A program made the translations under genes and the position numbers. Of a stretch of DNA of 64,000 nucleotides, positions 15,594 to 23,965 are shown piece by piece. The DNA lies in NCBI RefSeq assembly GCF_007489285.1, contig NZ_VLIY01000003.1:1-64000 (forward strand), read 5' to 3'. The notes beneath the pieces were generated by a model. The model was not told the DNA's origin. It did no database searches and worked only from the letters and a program-made list of their open reading frames with translations. Each line of letters begins with the position of its first letter. Positions within the stretch are counted from its first letter, which is position 1. The DNA comes from Skermania sp. ID1734 (GTDB lineage: Bacteria > Actinomycetota > Actinomycetes > Mycobacteriales > Mycobacteriaceae).

Positions 15594-17390
15594 ATGACGG
15601 CAACGCAGGACGCCGCGACGGGCACCAGCAAAACTCCGCAAATCATGGAGATGTCCTGGGACCCGATCACCCGCATCATCGGCAACCTGGGCATCTACAC
15701 GAAGATCGATTTCGCCAATCAGGTTGTCACCGAATGCCACAGCACATCGTCGCTGTTCCGCGGCTATTCGGTGTTCATGAAGGGCAAGGATCCGCGTGAC
15801 GCCGGATTTATCACCAGCAGGATTTGCGGAATCTGCGGTGACAACCACACGACCTGTTCGGTGTACGCGCAGAACATGGCCTATGGCATCAAGAATCCGG
15901 TGATGGCCGAGTGGATCATCAACTTGGGAGAGGCGGCGGAATATCTGTTCGACCACACCATCTTCCAGGACAACCTGGTCTTCATCGACTTCTGTGAAGC
16001 GATGGTCAAGCAGACCAACCCGAGCGTGCTGGCGCGCGCCGAAAAGACCGAAGCCCCGCACGCCGGGATGCACGGCTTCCGCACCATTGCCGACATCATG
16101 CGGGCGTTCAACCCGTTCGAAGGCCAGATCTACAAGGAGGCGTTGCAGGTCTCGCGCACCACGCGGGAGATGTTCTGTCTCATGGAAGGCCGCCACGTGC
16201 ACCCGTCCACCGTGTATCCGGGTGGGGTGGGCACGATGCCGGAACCGACGTTGTTCACCGACTACCTCAGCCGGCTGATGCGCATCCTCGATTTCGTCAA
16301 GAAGTCGGTGGCGCTGAACGACGACGTTTTCAACTTCTTCTACGAGGCGTTGCCCGGGTATGAAGAGGTGGGTCGCCGGCGTGTGCTGCTGGGCTGTTGG
16401 GGCGCTTTCCAGGATCCCGATGTCGTCGACTACGACTACAAGAACATGACCAAGTGGGGCCGGGCCATGTACGTCACGCCCGGTGTGGTGGTCGACGGAA
16501 AGTTGGTGACGACGGATCTGGTCGACATCAACCTCGGCATCCGAATCCTGTTGGGCAGCAGCTACTACAAGGACTGGGTCAACGAAGAGCCGTTCGTCAC
16601 GCGGGACCCGCTGGGCAACCCCGTGGATCACCGCCATCCGTGGAACCAGACCACACTGCCGGATCCGCAGAAGCGCGACTTCGGTGACAAGTACAGCTGG
16701 GTGATGAGCCCACGCTGGTACGACAAGAATTCCGGTGAGCATTTGGCGCTGGACACCGGCGGAGGCCCGTTTGCGCGCTTCTACTCCACGGCGCTGGCCG
16801 GTTTGGTGGACACGCCGTATGTCAAGTCCACCGGACACAGCGTGCAGATCTTCCTGCCGAAGAGCGCCGAACTGCCCGAGCAGACCGTTGAATGGCATAT
16901 TCCGCAGTGGTCCAATGCCATTGAACGGGACCGGGCCCGGGTCTACTTCGTCGCCTATGCCGCGGCCATGGCGGTGTACTTCCTGGAGCGGGCGATGGAG
17001 CGGATGCGCGCCGGTGACATGAAGGTGTTCCAGGACTTCGACGTTCCCGACGAGGCCATCGGTTGCGGATTCCACGAGGCGGTGCGCGGTGTGCTGTCGC
17101 ACCACCTGGTGATCCAGAAGGGCAAGATAGCCAACTACCACCCGTATCCACCGACGCCATGGAACGGCAGCCCGCGCGACAGCTACGGCACGCCAGGGCC
17201 GTACGAGGATGCCGTGCAGGACATGCCGATCTTCGAAGAGAACGGTCCGGACAACTTCAAGGGCGTCGACATCATGCGTGCGGTGCGCAGTTTCGACCCG
17301 TGCCTGCCCTGCGGTGTGCACATGTACCTGGGGAACGGCAAGACGCTTGAGAAGGTGCACTCGCCGATGTTCGGTGCCGATCATGGCTGA
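15594..17390 (+). CDS. hhyL: [NiFe]-hydrogenase large subunit, group 1h
   Basis: Catalytic subunit (598 residues) oxidising H2 at a NiFe(CN)2CO centre. The L1 motif RICGICGDNHTTC supplies Cys78 and Cys81; the L2 motif FDPCLPCGVH supplies Cys570 and Cys573. The protein continues 22 residues beyond His576, the expected cleavage site for the maturation endopeptidase encoded at 28.9 kb. The length of ~600 residues and the hhyS sequence support group 1h rather than the shorter group 2a (Huc) enzymes. Group 1h enzymes scavenge atmospheric H2 during persistence. The stop overlaps the next start by 8 bases. Confidence 0.94.
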   Translation: MTATQDAATGTSKTPQIMEMSWDPITRIIGNLGIYTKIDFANQVVTECHSTSSLFRGYSVFMKGKDPRDAGFITSRICGICGDNHTTCSVYAQNMAYGIKNPVMAEWIINLGEAAEYLFDHTIFQDNLVFIDFCEAMVKQTNPSVLARAEKTEAPHAGMHGFRTIADIMRAFNPFEGQIYKEALQVSRTTREMFCLMEGRHVHPSTVYPGGVGTMPEPTLFTDYLSRLMRILDFVKKSVALNDDVFNFFYEALPGYEEVGRRRVLLGCWGAFQDPDVVDYDYKNMTKWGRAMYVTPGVVVDGKLVTTDLVDINLGIRILLGSSYYKDWVNEEPFVTRDPLGNPVDHRHPWNQTTLPDPQKRDFGDKYSWVMSPRWYDKNSGEHLALDTGGGPFARFYSTALAGLVDTPYVKSTGHSVQIFLPKSAELPEQTVEWHIPQWSNAIERDRARVYFVAYAAAMAVYFLERAMERMRAGDMKVFQDFDVPDEAIGCGFHEAVRGVLSHHLVIQKGKIANYHPYPPTPWNGSPRDSYGTPGPYEDAVQDMPIFEENGPDNFKGVDIMRAVRSFDPCLPCGVHMYLGNGKTLEKVHSPMFGADHG

Positions 17391-17946
17391 CGAGGGCCCG
17401 CCGCGCCTGCGTGATGCCGCGGTGCGCGAGCGGCTTTCGCAGCTGGACGACATGTTGGCCCAGCTGGAGCAGACACCCGGACCGGCGGGCGAGATCGCGC
17501 TGGAGGCGGTGTCGTCACTGGCGCAGATCTACGGGGAGGCACTCGCACGCGCTGTTGGTTATGCGCTCGAATCGGATTCTGTGCGTGCGGCTTTTGTCGC
17601 CGACGAGCTGTTGGGGCATCTGCTCGCGATGCATGGGATTCATCCCGACCCGGTCGAGCAGCGGGTGTCCCGGGTGGTCGACCAGTTGCGCCCCGTCGTC
17701 GTCAAAGGTGGGGGTGACCTGCAGTTTGTCGGGTTGGAGGCGGGTGTGGCGCGGGTTGCGTTGTCCGCCAAGGGTTGCGGATCCAGCACGGCCGGGGTCG
17801 CCGATGCCGTCCGTGACCGGGTGCTGGCGGTGGCGCCGGAGCTGTCGGGGGTCGAGGTGGTCGCGGCGGCCCGGCATGACGCTACTTTCGTTCCGCTCGA
17901 ATCGTTGCAGGTGCGAACGCATTCGGCCGCGGGGGCGCGGTCGTGA
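17383..17946 (+). CDS. NifU-like protein lacking the second cluster cysteine
   Basis: A 187-residue protein, helical for ~110 residues, then a NifU C-terminal-like fold: LRPVVVKGGGDLQFVGLEAG followed by LSAKGCGSST. Canonical NifU domains carry CxxC here to bind a transient FeS cluster; in this protein only the first Cys remains (C-G-S-S). It may therefore act as a structural or dimeric cluster carrier, or an adaptor rather than a classic scaffold. It overlaps hhyL by 8 bases and the next gene by 4, implying translational coupling. NifU-like genes are regular companions of group 1h hydrogenases. Confidence 0.8.
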   Translation: MADEGPPRLRDAAVRERLSQLDDMLAQLEQTPGPAGEIALEAVSSLAQIYGEALARAVGYALESDSVRAAFVADELLGHLLAMHGIHPDPVEQRVSRVVDQLRPVVVKGGGDLQFVGLEAGVARVALSAKGCGSSTAGVADAVRDRVLAVAPELSGVEVVAAARHDATFVPLESLQVRTHSAAGARS

Positions 17947-18581
17947 ACGCACCCACGAAGGCGGCCGGGGCGGCCCTGCGACGGGCCATCGCCCGGTCGC
18001 CGCGTGTCGAAGGGTCGGCGCTCGAGCGATGTGACCTGTGCGGGGCGGGGTTGATGGCTCGGCACCGACACGTGCTGGACCTGCAGGACAACAGTCTGTT
18101 GTGCGCGTGTCAGGCCTGCTCGCTGCTGTTCAATCGGGAGGCGGCGGGCCGCGGGCACTACCGACTCGTTCCCGAGGGTCGGACCATGCTGCCGCCGCTT
18201 TCACCGAAAGAGCTTGGGGTGCCAGTTGGTTTGGCATTCTTTGTCGTTCAGCCGGATGGATCGGTGGTCGCAAACTATCCGAGTCCGATGGGTGCGACCC
18301 AGTGGGAACTGGACTCTGAAGTGTGGGCGGCGCTGTGCGAGCGGCAACCAGTGTTGGGTGAGCTGGAACCCGGCGTGCAGGCGCTGTTGCTGAACACGGC
18401 GCGGTCGGCCGATGAGGCATGGATCGTGCCCATCGACGATTGCTTCCGACTGGTGGCCGTCATTCGGCAGGAATGGCGTGGCCTGTCGGGTGGGAGTCGG
18501 GTGTGGCCGGCGATCGAGGAGTTCTTCGCCGGTCTGCGAGGCCGCCGCACGTCGCAGAATGGAATTGAGAAAGAGGAGTGA
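17943..18581 (+). CDS. Hydrogenase-associated unknown protein, DUF5947-like
   Basis: A 212-residue cytoplasmic protein. A metal-binding-looking N-terminus has CDLCGA at ~30 and LLCACQACSLLF at ~53, giving two CxxC-type pairs. The remainder has AFFVVQPDGSVVANYPSPMG and a terminal EEFFAGLRGR. From memory this is the family annotated DUF5947, found in group 1h hydrogenase operons; the name should be confirmed by profile search. It could be a rubredoxin- or zinc-ribbon-like electron carrier or assembly factor. It is translationally coupled to the NifU-like gene (4-base overlap). Confidence 0.75.
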   Translation: MNAPTKAAGAALRRAIARSPRVEGSALERCDLCGAGLMARHRHVLDLQDNSLLCACQACSLLFNREAAGRGHYRLVPEGRTMLPPLSPKELGVPVGLAFFVVQPDGSVVANYPSPMGATQWELDSEVWAALCERQPVLGELEPGVQALLLNTARSADEAWIVPIDDCFRLVAVIRQEWRGLSGGSRVWPAIEEFFAGLRGRRTSQNGIEKEE

Positions 18582-18582
18582 G

Positions 18583-18792
18583 ATGGGCGAGATTCGGGTG
18601 GGCAAGCCCCAGGTGAAGGTCGATATTTCGGCGCACACCAAGGGTGTCCGCGAGGGTAACGCGCCGGGATCGTTCAAGAAGCAGATCGGGCACAAGAAGG
18701 ACGGGACGGTCGATGCACGGCGGTCGACCGGCGTGAGCCCGAAGAGGCACGGGCCGATACTGCCGCACATGCCGAATTTGCCACCGGGCTGA
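18583..18792 (+). CDS. Small basic unknown protein, 69 residues
   Basis: Not recognised. It begins MGEIRVGKPQVKVDISAHTK and is rich in Lys, Gly and Pro, with no Cys and no membrane segment; it looks largely unstructured. A gaggagtgag ribosome site precedes the ATG one base after the previous stop. Its position between the DUF5947-like gene and the mini membrane protein suggests a hydrogenase accessory role; no function is known to me. Confidence 0.65.
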   Translation: MGEIRVGKPQVKVDISAHTKGVREGNAPGSFKKQIGHKKDGTVDARRSTGVSPKRHGPILPHMPNLPPG

Positions 18793-18812
18793 TCGATTCG
18801 AGGGAGGGTTCG

Positions 18813-18920
18813 ATGAACAAGCGGAATATTGTTCTGGCCATTCTCGGGCTAGGTTTCCTCGCGCTGATCGGCCGGGAGTATCCGGCGATGGTGCGGTACA
18901 TGAAGATTGAGCGTATGTGA
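18813..18920 (+). CDS. 35-residue single-span membrane protein, DUF6893-like
   Basis: The very short frame reads MNKRNIVLAILGLGFLALIG and then REYPAMVRYMKIERM. It has a basic N-terminus, one membrane helix (~6-20) and a basic C-terminus. An excellent agggaggg ribosome site lies 6 bases before ATG. It matches my recollection of the DUF6893 small proteins placed at the end of actinobacterial hydrogenase operons. A role as a membrane anchor for the otherwise soluble hydrogenase is an attractive but unproven idea. Confidence 0.65.
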   Translation: MNKRNIVLAILGLGFLALIGREYPAMVRYMKIERM

Positions 18921-19040
18921 GGTCGGCGCGATCGACGGTCGCTTGAGCGCCCGCCGCTGTCCGGTGGCCGTCGTGTAGCGGGCGGCGAGTGTGCTGACGG
19001 CCGCCGCCAGATCCGGTGTGCGTTCGGCCTCGGCACGGAA

Positions 19041-19268
19041 GCCGAGGGGAGAGCGACCTGCTCGGCGGGCGTGTCGCTCGGCCCAATTGATACCGATCTC
19101 GTACCGGCCGGTGCTGAAACCGGAGCGCTGGAAAGCGCGGCCGGCATGACCGTGCTCGGGCGGATCGGTCAAGCCAGGGACGTGGCTGACCTCGTAGCCC
19201 TGCTCGGCGGACCGGACAGTGCGTGGGTCACCGGCCGGAATATTCGGGTCGATGGCGGCCTTGCCTGA
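19041..19268 (+). pseudogene. Short-chain dehydrogenase/reductase remnant (C-terminal fragment)
   Basis: In frame, SLGPIDTDL, MTVLGRIGQARDVADLVALL and WVTGRNIRVDGGLA match the last ~65 residues of SDR enzymes (substrate loop and the C-terminal I-V-DGG). The Rossmann glycine motif and the YxxxK active site are missing: sequence upstream to 18921 does not continue the fold in any frame I can follow. It looks like debris from a deletion or insertion in the middle of the hydrogenase locus. 18921-19040 holds nothing else I can support. Confidence 0.65.
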
Positions 19269-19300
19269 CGAGATTCACTGGTCGGTTGTACCTCAGCAAA

Positions 19301-19360
19301 TTCGCGCGCGGCGGCGCGAATTCGCGCGCGGCTGAGCAACTTTGCGCGCGGCGGTGCTGG
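19301..19360. repeat. Three degenerate 20-base tandem units
   Basis: Units start at 19301, 19321 and 19341, each with ttcgcgcgcggc or tttgcgcgcggc. The first two also form an inverted pair (aattcgcgc / gcgcgaatt). It lies directly upstream of the 13E12 gene, between the SDR remnant and the SOS-like box. Confidence 0.6.
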
Positions 19361-19382
19361 TGAGGGGTGAATGTGTCGGTGG

Positions 19383-19398
19383 TCGAAGGTATGTTCGA
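19383..19398. promoter_or_regulatory. LexA (SOS) box of the 13E12 gene
   Basis: TCGAAG-GTAT-GTTCGA differs by one base from the mycobacterial LexA consensus TCGAAC-N4-GTTCGA. It ends 3 bases before the ATG. LexA boxes upstream of 13E12-family genes are established in M. tuberculosis. Confidence 0.7.
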
Positions 19399-19401
19399 TG
19401 C

Positions 19402-20670
19402 ATGGTGATCATCGACCCCGAGCAGCTGCAGCAGTGGATGCTGCTGGCGGTCGATGAGCTGACCGATCAGGATCTGGTGTGCGCGGTGGCTTCGGTGACG
19501 CAGGCGCAGAACGTGTTGGCCGGGGTGCAGGCGCGCCTACTGGCGCGGGTCGAGGCCGCCGAGTTGGCTGCGCAGTTGGGGGCGACGTCGACGGCGGCGT
19601 GGCTGGCCGATTCCGGGCGGGTGGATCCCGCGACCGCGAAACGACAGGTCGCGGTGGCCCGCTCACTGCAGGCGCTGCCGGTCATGGCCGCGGCACTACA
19701 GCGCGGGGAGATTTCCGCGGCGCACGCCGAGGCGATCGTGGCGGCCATCAGCGCCCTGCAACGGGCGTGCCCGGCCGCGGACCTGGCCGCGGCCGAACAA
19801 CAATTGGTCGACATGGCTTTGGCCGGGACTCCGGCGGCGGTGCGCGAAACCGGCCGCGAGCTGGTGTTGAGCCACGCGCCGGAGCAGGAGCCGGTCGCCG
19901 AGGACCCCGAGCTCAACCGCCTCGACTACGGCACCGGCCGTGACGGGCGCGGCAAACTGCGCGCCGACCTGGACAAACTCACCTTCGAAAAACTGCGCTC
20001 GGTCCTCGAACCGCTCGCTGCGCCGCGCCCGGGACCGGACGCCGAACCCGACCCGCGCTCGGCGTCGCAGCGCCGCGCCGACGCCCTCAGCGACCTCTTG
20101 GACGCGCAGTTGAGTGGTCGCGGTGGTGGTGGGGTGGGGCGGGCGCAGGTGACGCTGGTCGCCGAGGCCCACGACCTGGTCGGCAAGGCCACCTTCGTCG
20201 ACGAGGCCGGACGCGTGAAAGACACCCGGTGGCCGTTTCACCTGTCCTGGACCGGGTCGGTGTCACGCCAGGTCGCCCAGATGCTGGCCTGTGACTGCGA
20301 GGTCACCGTGGTCGTGGTCGACGGCAACCGGGTGCCGTTGGATGTCGGGCGCAGCGAACGCCTGGTCACCCCCGCCATCCGCAAAGCGTTGATCGTGCGC
20401 GACGGCGGCTGCGCGGTACCCGGCTGCGGGCGCCCACCGCACTGGACCGACGCCCACCACATCCGACACTGGGCCGAAGGCGGCCCCACAACATTGGACA
20501 ACATGGTGCTCCTCTGCCGAGCACATCACCGCATGATCCACCGCGGCACCTGGCAGGTTTTCCTCGGCGACGACGGCCACCCCTGGTTCCTCCCACCGAA
20601 AACCCTCGACCCCGACCGAAAACCCATCCCGGCTCACAATCGAAGACGAATACCCAGGGAGGCAGCGTGA
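19402..20670 (+). CDS. 13E12-family DUF222 / HNH endonuclease-domain protein
   Basis: A 422-residue protein starting MVIIDPEQLQQWMLLAVDEL. Residues ~5-300 are the helical DUF222 region. The C-terminal HNH domain has CAVPGCGRPPHWTDAHHIRHW and LDNMVLLCRAHHRMIHRG, so the two cysteine pairs and the histidines of a zinc-bound HNH fold are intact. 13E12 genes are multicopy and part of the mycobacterial SOS regulon; the ATG sits just behind a LexA-like box. An earlier in-frame start would place the operator inside the coding region, so ATG 19402 is preferred. It lies 8 bases from the convergent maturation operon and looks like an insertion into the hydrogenase locus. Confidence 0.9.
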   Translation: MVIIDPEQLQQWMLLAVDELTDQDLVCAVASVTQAQNVLAGVQARLLARVEAAELAAQLGATSTAAWLADSGRVDPATAKRQVAVARSLQALPVMAAALQRGEISAAHAEAIVAAISALQRACPAADLAAAEQQLVDMALAGTPAAVRETGRELVLSHAPEQEPVAEDPELNRLDYGTGRDGRGKLRADLDKLTFEKLRSVLEPLAAPRPGPDAEPDPRSASQRRADALSDLLDAQLSGRGGGGVGRAQVTLVAEAHDLVGKATFVDEAGRVKDTRWPFHLSWTGSVSRQVAQMLACDCEVTVVVVDGNRVPLDVGRSERLVTPAIRKALIVRDGGCAVPGCGRPPHWTDAHHIRHWAEGGPTTLDNMVLLCRAHHRMIHRGTWQVFLGDDGHPWFLPPKTLDPDRKPIPAHNRRRIPREAA

Positions 20671-20678
20671 CCGCCCGG

Positions 20679-21422
20679 CTACTGTTCGCGGGCCAAGCGG
20701 CGATTCGTGCGGTCCAGTTGCCAATTCGTCCAGTGCTGCAAGCAGTTCGCCTGTTCTCGAGTCAACCGGTCGCAGATGAAATCCCAATGCACGGCGACAC
20801 GGTCACCGCGACGAAGGTCGGCAACGAATGCCCCTTCGGCGAGACGATAGCGGAGGGGCCGGTCTTCCTCGGCAGCGAGCGCGAGGGTCCCCTCGAACCG
20901 CAGCCTCCGCGAGCGCACAAGCGCGCGTTCATCATTGACGTCGACGACAACACCGTCGGTGATCCGGCAGGAGTCGAGAACCTCGAGCGGCTGTGGCATG
21001 CCGGTCTTCAGCAACCGCGACCAGGGGTAGACGCCGAGCACGTGGAACGCATGCGTGGGCGCCGCCTCATCGAGCAGCGCGGGGGTCAGATGCTTCCAGT
21101 AGTGGCCGGCCTGACTCGCGAAGCGGCCAAGCAAGGCCTCGCCAAAGCGCTGTCGATCGATGCGGTCAGTGAGTTCGCTGCCGGTCCAATACGCGCGTAC
21201 CACGTCTGCGCCGAGTGGGTCGGGCGCATCGGAAAGTTCGGCAATCAGTTGCTGATACGGCCAGGCGCCGGTGAACTTTCGCGCAATGTCGGTCAGGTCC
21301 GCCGAGCGCCTGCCGCAGGCTGTGGCCGCCAACGCGTGGGCCTCGGCCGGACCGCAGTACCCCAGCGCATTCGGTGCATGCACATATTGCGCAAACAGCC
21401 GGTGGCCTGGGCCGAATGCCAT
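20679..21422 (-). CDS. Hydrogenase-associated unknown protein, DUF6390-like
   Basis: A 247-residue, mainly helical soluble protein starting MAFGPGHRLFAQYVHAPNAL, followed by GYCGPAEAHAL. Other conserved-looking blocks are FTGAWPYQQLIAEL, TPTHAFHVLGVYPW and VAVHWDFICDRL. From memory it fits the DUF6390 family, encoded next to hypD in group 1h loci; confirmation by profile search is needed. It is the last gene of the maturation operon, starting immediately at the hypD stop. Function unknown; the single Cys of GYCGP could be a ligand. Confidence 0.75.
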   Translation of the reverse strand: MAFGPGHRLFAQYVHAPNALGYCGPAEAHALAATACGRRSADLTDIARKFTGAWPYQQLIAELSDAPDPLGADVVRAYWTGSELTDRIDRQRFGEALLGRFASQAGHYWKHLTPALLDEAAPTHAFHVLGVYPWSRLLKTGMPQPLEVLDSCRITDGVVVDVNDERALVRSRRLRFEGTLALAAEEDRPLRYRLAEGAFVADLRRGDRVAVHWDFICDRLTREQANCLQHWTNWQLDRTNRRLAREQ

Positions 21423-22565
21423 TCAGCCCACGGTGCTTTCCGTGCGCCGGCCCACAAGGAGGGCGGTCTCACGGTGCAGCCTGCCGAAGTTGTAGTACGC
21501 GGCGCACGCGCCCTCCGGCGAGACCATGCAGGTGCCGATCGGTGTCTCGGGCGTGCACGCGGTCCCGAACACCTTGCATTCCCAAGGCTTGATGACGCCC
21601 TTGAGTACCTCGCCACATTGGCACGCTTTGGGATCGGCGACCCGCACGCCAGGCATCGAAAAGCGTTGTTCGGCATCGAAGTCGGCATAGGCGGCGCTGA
21701 TTTTCAGCGCACTCTGCGAGATGAACCCGAGGCCGCGCCACTCGAAGTGCGGCCGCAATTCGAAGGTCTCTGCCATCAACTTGAGCGCCTGAATATTGCC
21801 CTCGTTGCGTACCACGCGGGTGTACTGGTTCTCCACTTCGCAGCGACCATCACGGATTTGCTGCAGCAACATGTGCACCGAGGCGAGGATATCGAGCGGC
21901 TCGAAACCTGCCACCACCAACGGCTTCCCGTACACCGCCGGGACAAATCGATAGGGCCGTGTACCGACGACTGTCGAAACATGGCCTGGACCAAGAAAAC
22001 CGGACAGTCGCAGGTCGGGGGATTCGAGAATGGCCCGGATCGGCGGAACGATCGTGACGTGGTTGCAGAAAACGGTGAAGTTGCGAACCCCGAGTTGTTT
22101 GGCGCGCACCAATGTCACCGCGGTCGATGGTGCCGTGGTCTCGAACCCGACCGCAAAGAACACCACGTCTTTGTCGGGATTGTCGACGGCGATCTTGAGT
22201 GCGTCGAGAGGGGAGTAAACGAATCGGACATCCGCGCCGCGCGCCTTGGACTCCAACAGGTTTCCGTTGGAGCCGGGGACCCGCATCATGTCGCCGAAGG
22301 TGGTGAAGATGATGCCCGGTCGATCAGCGAGCGACATCGCGTCGTCCACCCGCCCCATCGGAATGACGCACACGGGGCAGCCCGGACCGTGCACGAGTTC
22401 CACATTCGGCGGCAGCAGGTGCTCGATGCCGTGACGGTAGATGGTGTGGGTGTGGCCGCCGCACACCTCCATGAACTTGAACTCGTCGTCACCGGCAAGT
22501 TCGGTGATCGAGCGCACCAACGCCCGAGCAGCCGCTGGGTCGCGGAATTCGTCGACGAACTTCAT
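21423..22565 (-). CDS. hypD: Hydrogenase maturation protein HypD
   Basis: Scaffold on which Fe(CN)2CO is assembled with HypC, carrying a [4Fe-4S] cluster. Its 380 residues contain all family motifs: MEVCGGHTHTIYRHG, HGPGCPVCVIP, GFETTAPSTA, FCNHVTIVPP, and the C-terminal cysteines ACQCGEVLKG, WECKVFGTACTPETPIGTCM. It lies 21 bases downstream of hypC, so HypC and HypD, which form a complex, are made together. Confidence 0.95.
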   Translation of the reverse strand: MKFVDEFRDPAAARALVRSITELAGDDEFKFMEVCGGHTHTIYRHGIEHLLPPNVELVHGPGCPVCVIPMGRVDDAMSLADRPGIIFTTFGDMMRVPGSNGNLLESKARGADVRFVYSPLDALKIAVDNPDKDVVFFAVGFETTAPSTAVTLVRAKQLGVRNFTVFCNHVTIVPPIRAILESPDLRLSGFLGPGHVSTVVGTRPYRFVPAVYGKPLVVAGFEPLDILASVHMLLQQIRDGRCEVENQYTRVVRNEGNIQALKLMAETFELRPHFEWRGLGFISQSALKISAAYADFDAEQRFSMPGVRVADPKACQCGEVLKGVIKPWECKVFGTACTPETPIGTCMVSPEGACAAYYNFGRLHRETALLVGRRTESTVG

Positions 22566-22586
22566 TCTGTCACCCCGTTTTTCGTA

Positions 22587-22859
22587 TCAAGCAATCTGCG
22601 ACGAGTTGAACGCGTCGATTTCGTTTACGTAGTCCGCGCCCATCTTCTGCACCTGATCGAGCGTCAACTGCGCCTCCTTCTCGTCGATCTTCGACATGGC
22701 GAAGCCGACATGGACCAATACCCAATCGCCGGGCCGCAGGCCGTCTTCGGCGAGCAGGCGGACACTGATGATCCGCCGGATTCCGTTGACGTCCACCTTG
22801 GCCAGGTGCTGCTCGGCATCGGTTATCTCTGTCACCTGCCCTGGAATTCCCAAGCACAT
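22587..22859 (-). CDS. hypC: HypC hydrogenase maturation chaperone (second copy)
   Basis: A 90-residue HypC with MCLGIPGQV (essential Cys2) and GDWVLVHVGFAMSKID. The C-terminal helix, with LDQVQKMGADYVNEI, is ~10 residues longer than the copy at 12.3 kb. It lies between hypE and hypD and is the likelier HypD partner. ATG 22859 is confirmed by the signature starting exactly at it and by an aggagaa-like site upstream. Confidence 0.93.
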   Translation of the reverse strand: MCLGIPGQVTEITDAEQHLAKVDVNGIRRIISVRLLAEDGLRPGDWVLVHVGFAMSKIDEKEAQLTLDQVQKMGADYVNEIDAFNSSQIA

Positions 22860-22879
22860 AGCGGTTCTCCTGTGTGTTA

Positions 22880-23965
22880 TCAGCAGATTCGGGGTAGCGG
22901 GTCGCCGACCAGCATGTCGACGATGCGGCTGCCACCGAATGCCGTGCGCAGCGCCACGACGCCGTGCGGTTGTTCCAATACCTCGCCGATCACGGTCGCG
23001 TTTGCGCCGAGCGGGTGCGATCGCAGCGCCCCAACCGCGGCGTCCGCCTCGTCCGGCGCGACGATCGCGATGAACTTGCCTTCGTTCGCGACGTACACCG
23101 GGTCGATGCCGAGCATGTCGCACGCGCCCAGCACCTGCGGCTGGACAGGAAGCCGGTCCTCGTCCAGAACTATTGCGACACCGGCGGTCTGGGCGAGCTC
23201 GTTGCACACGGTCGCGACGCCGCCTCGGGTCGCGTCACGCATCCACCGCGTCGCCGGCGCGGCGGCCAGCAGTGCCTCGACCATGCCGTTGACCGGCGCG
23301 GTGTCCGAGTCGATGTCGGCCTCGAACGCCAGGTCGCCGCGGGCAAGCATCACGGCCATGCCGTGCTCGCCGATGGTCCCCGACACGACCACCCGATCAC
23401 CCGCTCGTACCCGGCTCGGCGATAGTTCGCGACCGGCTGGAATTACCCCGACTCCGGCGGTGCAGATGTACACGCCGTCGGCGGCGCCCTTGCCGACCAC
23501 CTTCGTGTCACCGGTGACGATGTCCACGCCTGCGTTGTGCGCGGATTCGCGCATGTCGGAGACGAGTTCGACCAGCCCGGCGATCTCGAACCCTTCTTCG
23601 ATGACAAACGCCGCGGAGAGCCATTGCGGTCGTGCACCCGACACGGCGAGGTCGTTGACCGTTCCGTGGACGGCAAGATTGCCGATCGAACCGCCCGGAA
23701 AGCGCAGCGGCGAAACGACATACGAGTCGGTGGAAAACGCCACCCTGTCGCCGGACGGCAATGTCAACGCCGCCGCATCACCGAGTTGCTCCAACTCGGG
23801 ATTGCGGAAGGCTTCGAGAAACACCGCGTCGAGCAGCGCCGCCGACGACTTTCCGCCGGCGCCGTGTGCGAGCGTCACCACGGTGTCGCGCAACCGCGGA
23901 CGCCGCTGGCGGAACGCGTCTATGCGCTGTAGGACTCGGTCTTCACGGTCCGTCGGGGTGGTCAT
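22880..23965 (-). CDS. hypE: Hydrogenase maturation protein HypE
   Basis: Dehydrates the carbamoyl group received from HypF to cyanide, using ATP. Conserved features: LAHGAGGKSSAALLD, FSTDSYVVSPLRFPGG, NDLAVSGA, TGDTKVVGKG, ATRGGVATVCNELA, and the terminal PRIC whose last-residue Cys carries the thiocarbamate/thiocyanate. ATG 23965 (MTTPTDRED) gives 361 residues; an upstream in-frame start would lie inside the SIS gene. A 4-base ATGA overlap couples it to the SIS gene. Confidence 0.94.
   Translation of the reverse strand: MTTPTDREDRVLQRIDAFRQRRPRLRDTVVTLAHGAGGKSSAALLDAVFLEAFRNPELEQLGDAAALTLPSGDRVAFSTDSYVVSPLRFPGGSIGNLAVHGTVNDLAVSGARPQWLSAAFVIEEGFEIAGLVELVSDMRESAHNAGVDIVTGDTKVVGKGAADGVYICTAGVGVIPAGRELSPSRVRAGDRVVVSGTIGEHGMAVMLARGDLAFEADIDSDTAPVNGMVEALLAAAPATRWMRDATRGGVATVCNELAQTAGVAIVLDEDRLPVQPQVLGACDMLGIDPVYVANEGKFIAIVAPDEADAAVGALRSHPLGANATVIGEVLEQPHGVVALRTAFGGSRIVDMLVGDPLPRIC

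Noticed and set aside
14160-17453. 1097-codon open frame on the minus strand across the hydrogenase genes
   Set aside because: It is antisense to hemerythrin, hhyS and hhyL; composition is Arg/His/Val-rich as expected from GC-rich shadow frames, with no domain.
18849-19172. 107-codon minus-strand frame over the SDR remnant
   Set aside because: No ribosome site or recognisable domain, and it runs across both the mini membrane gene and the SDR fragment.
19301-19360. CRISPR-like short repeats
   Set aside because: Only three degenerate 20-base tandem units, no unique spacers and no cas genes.
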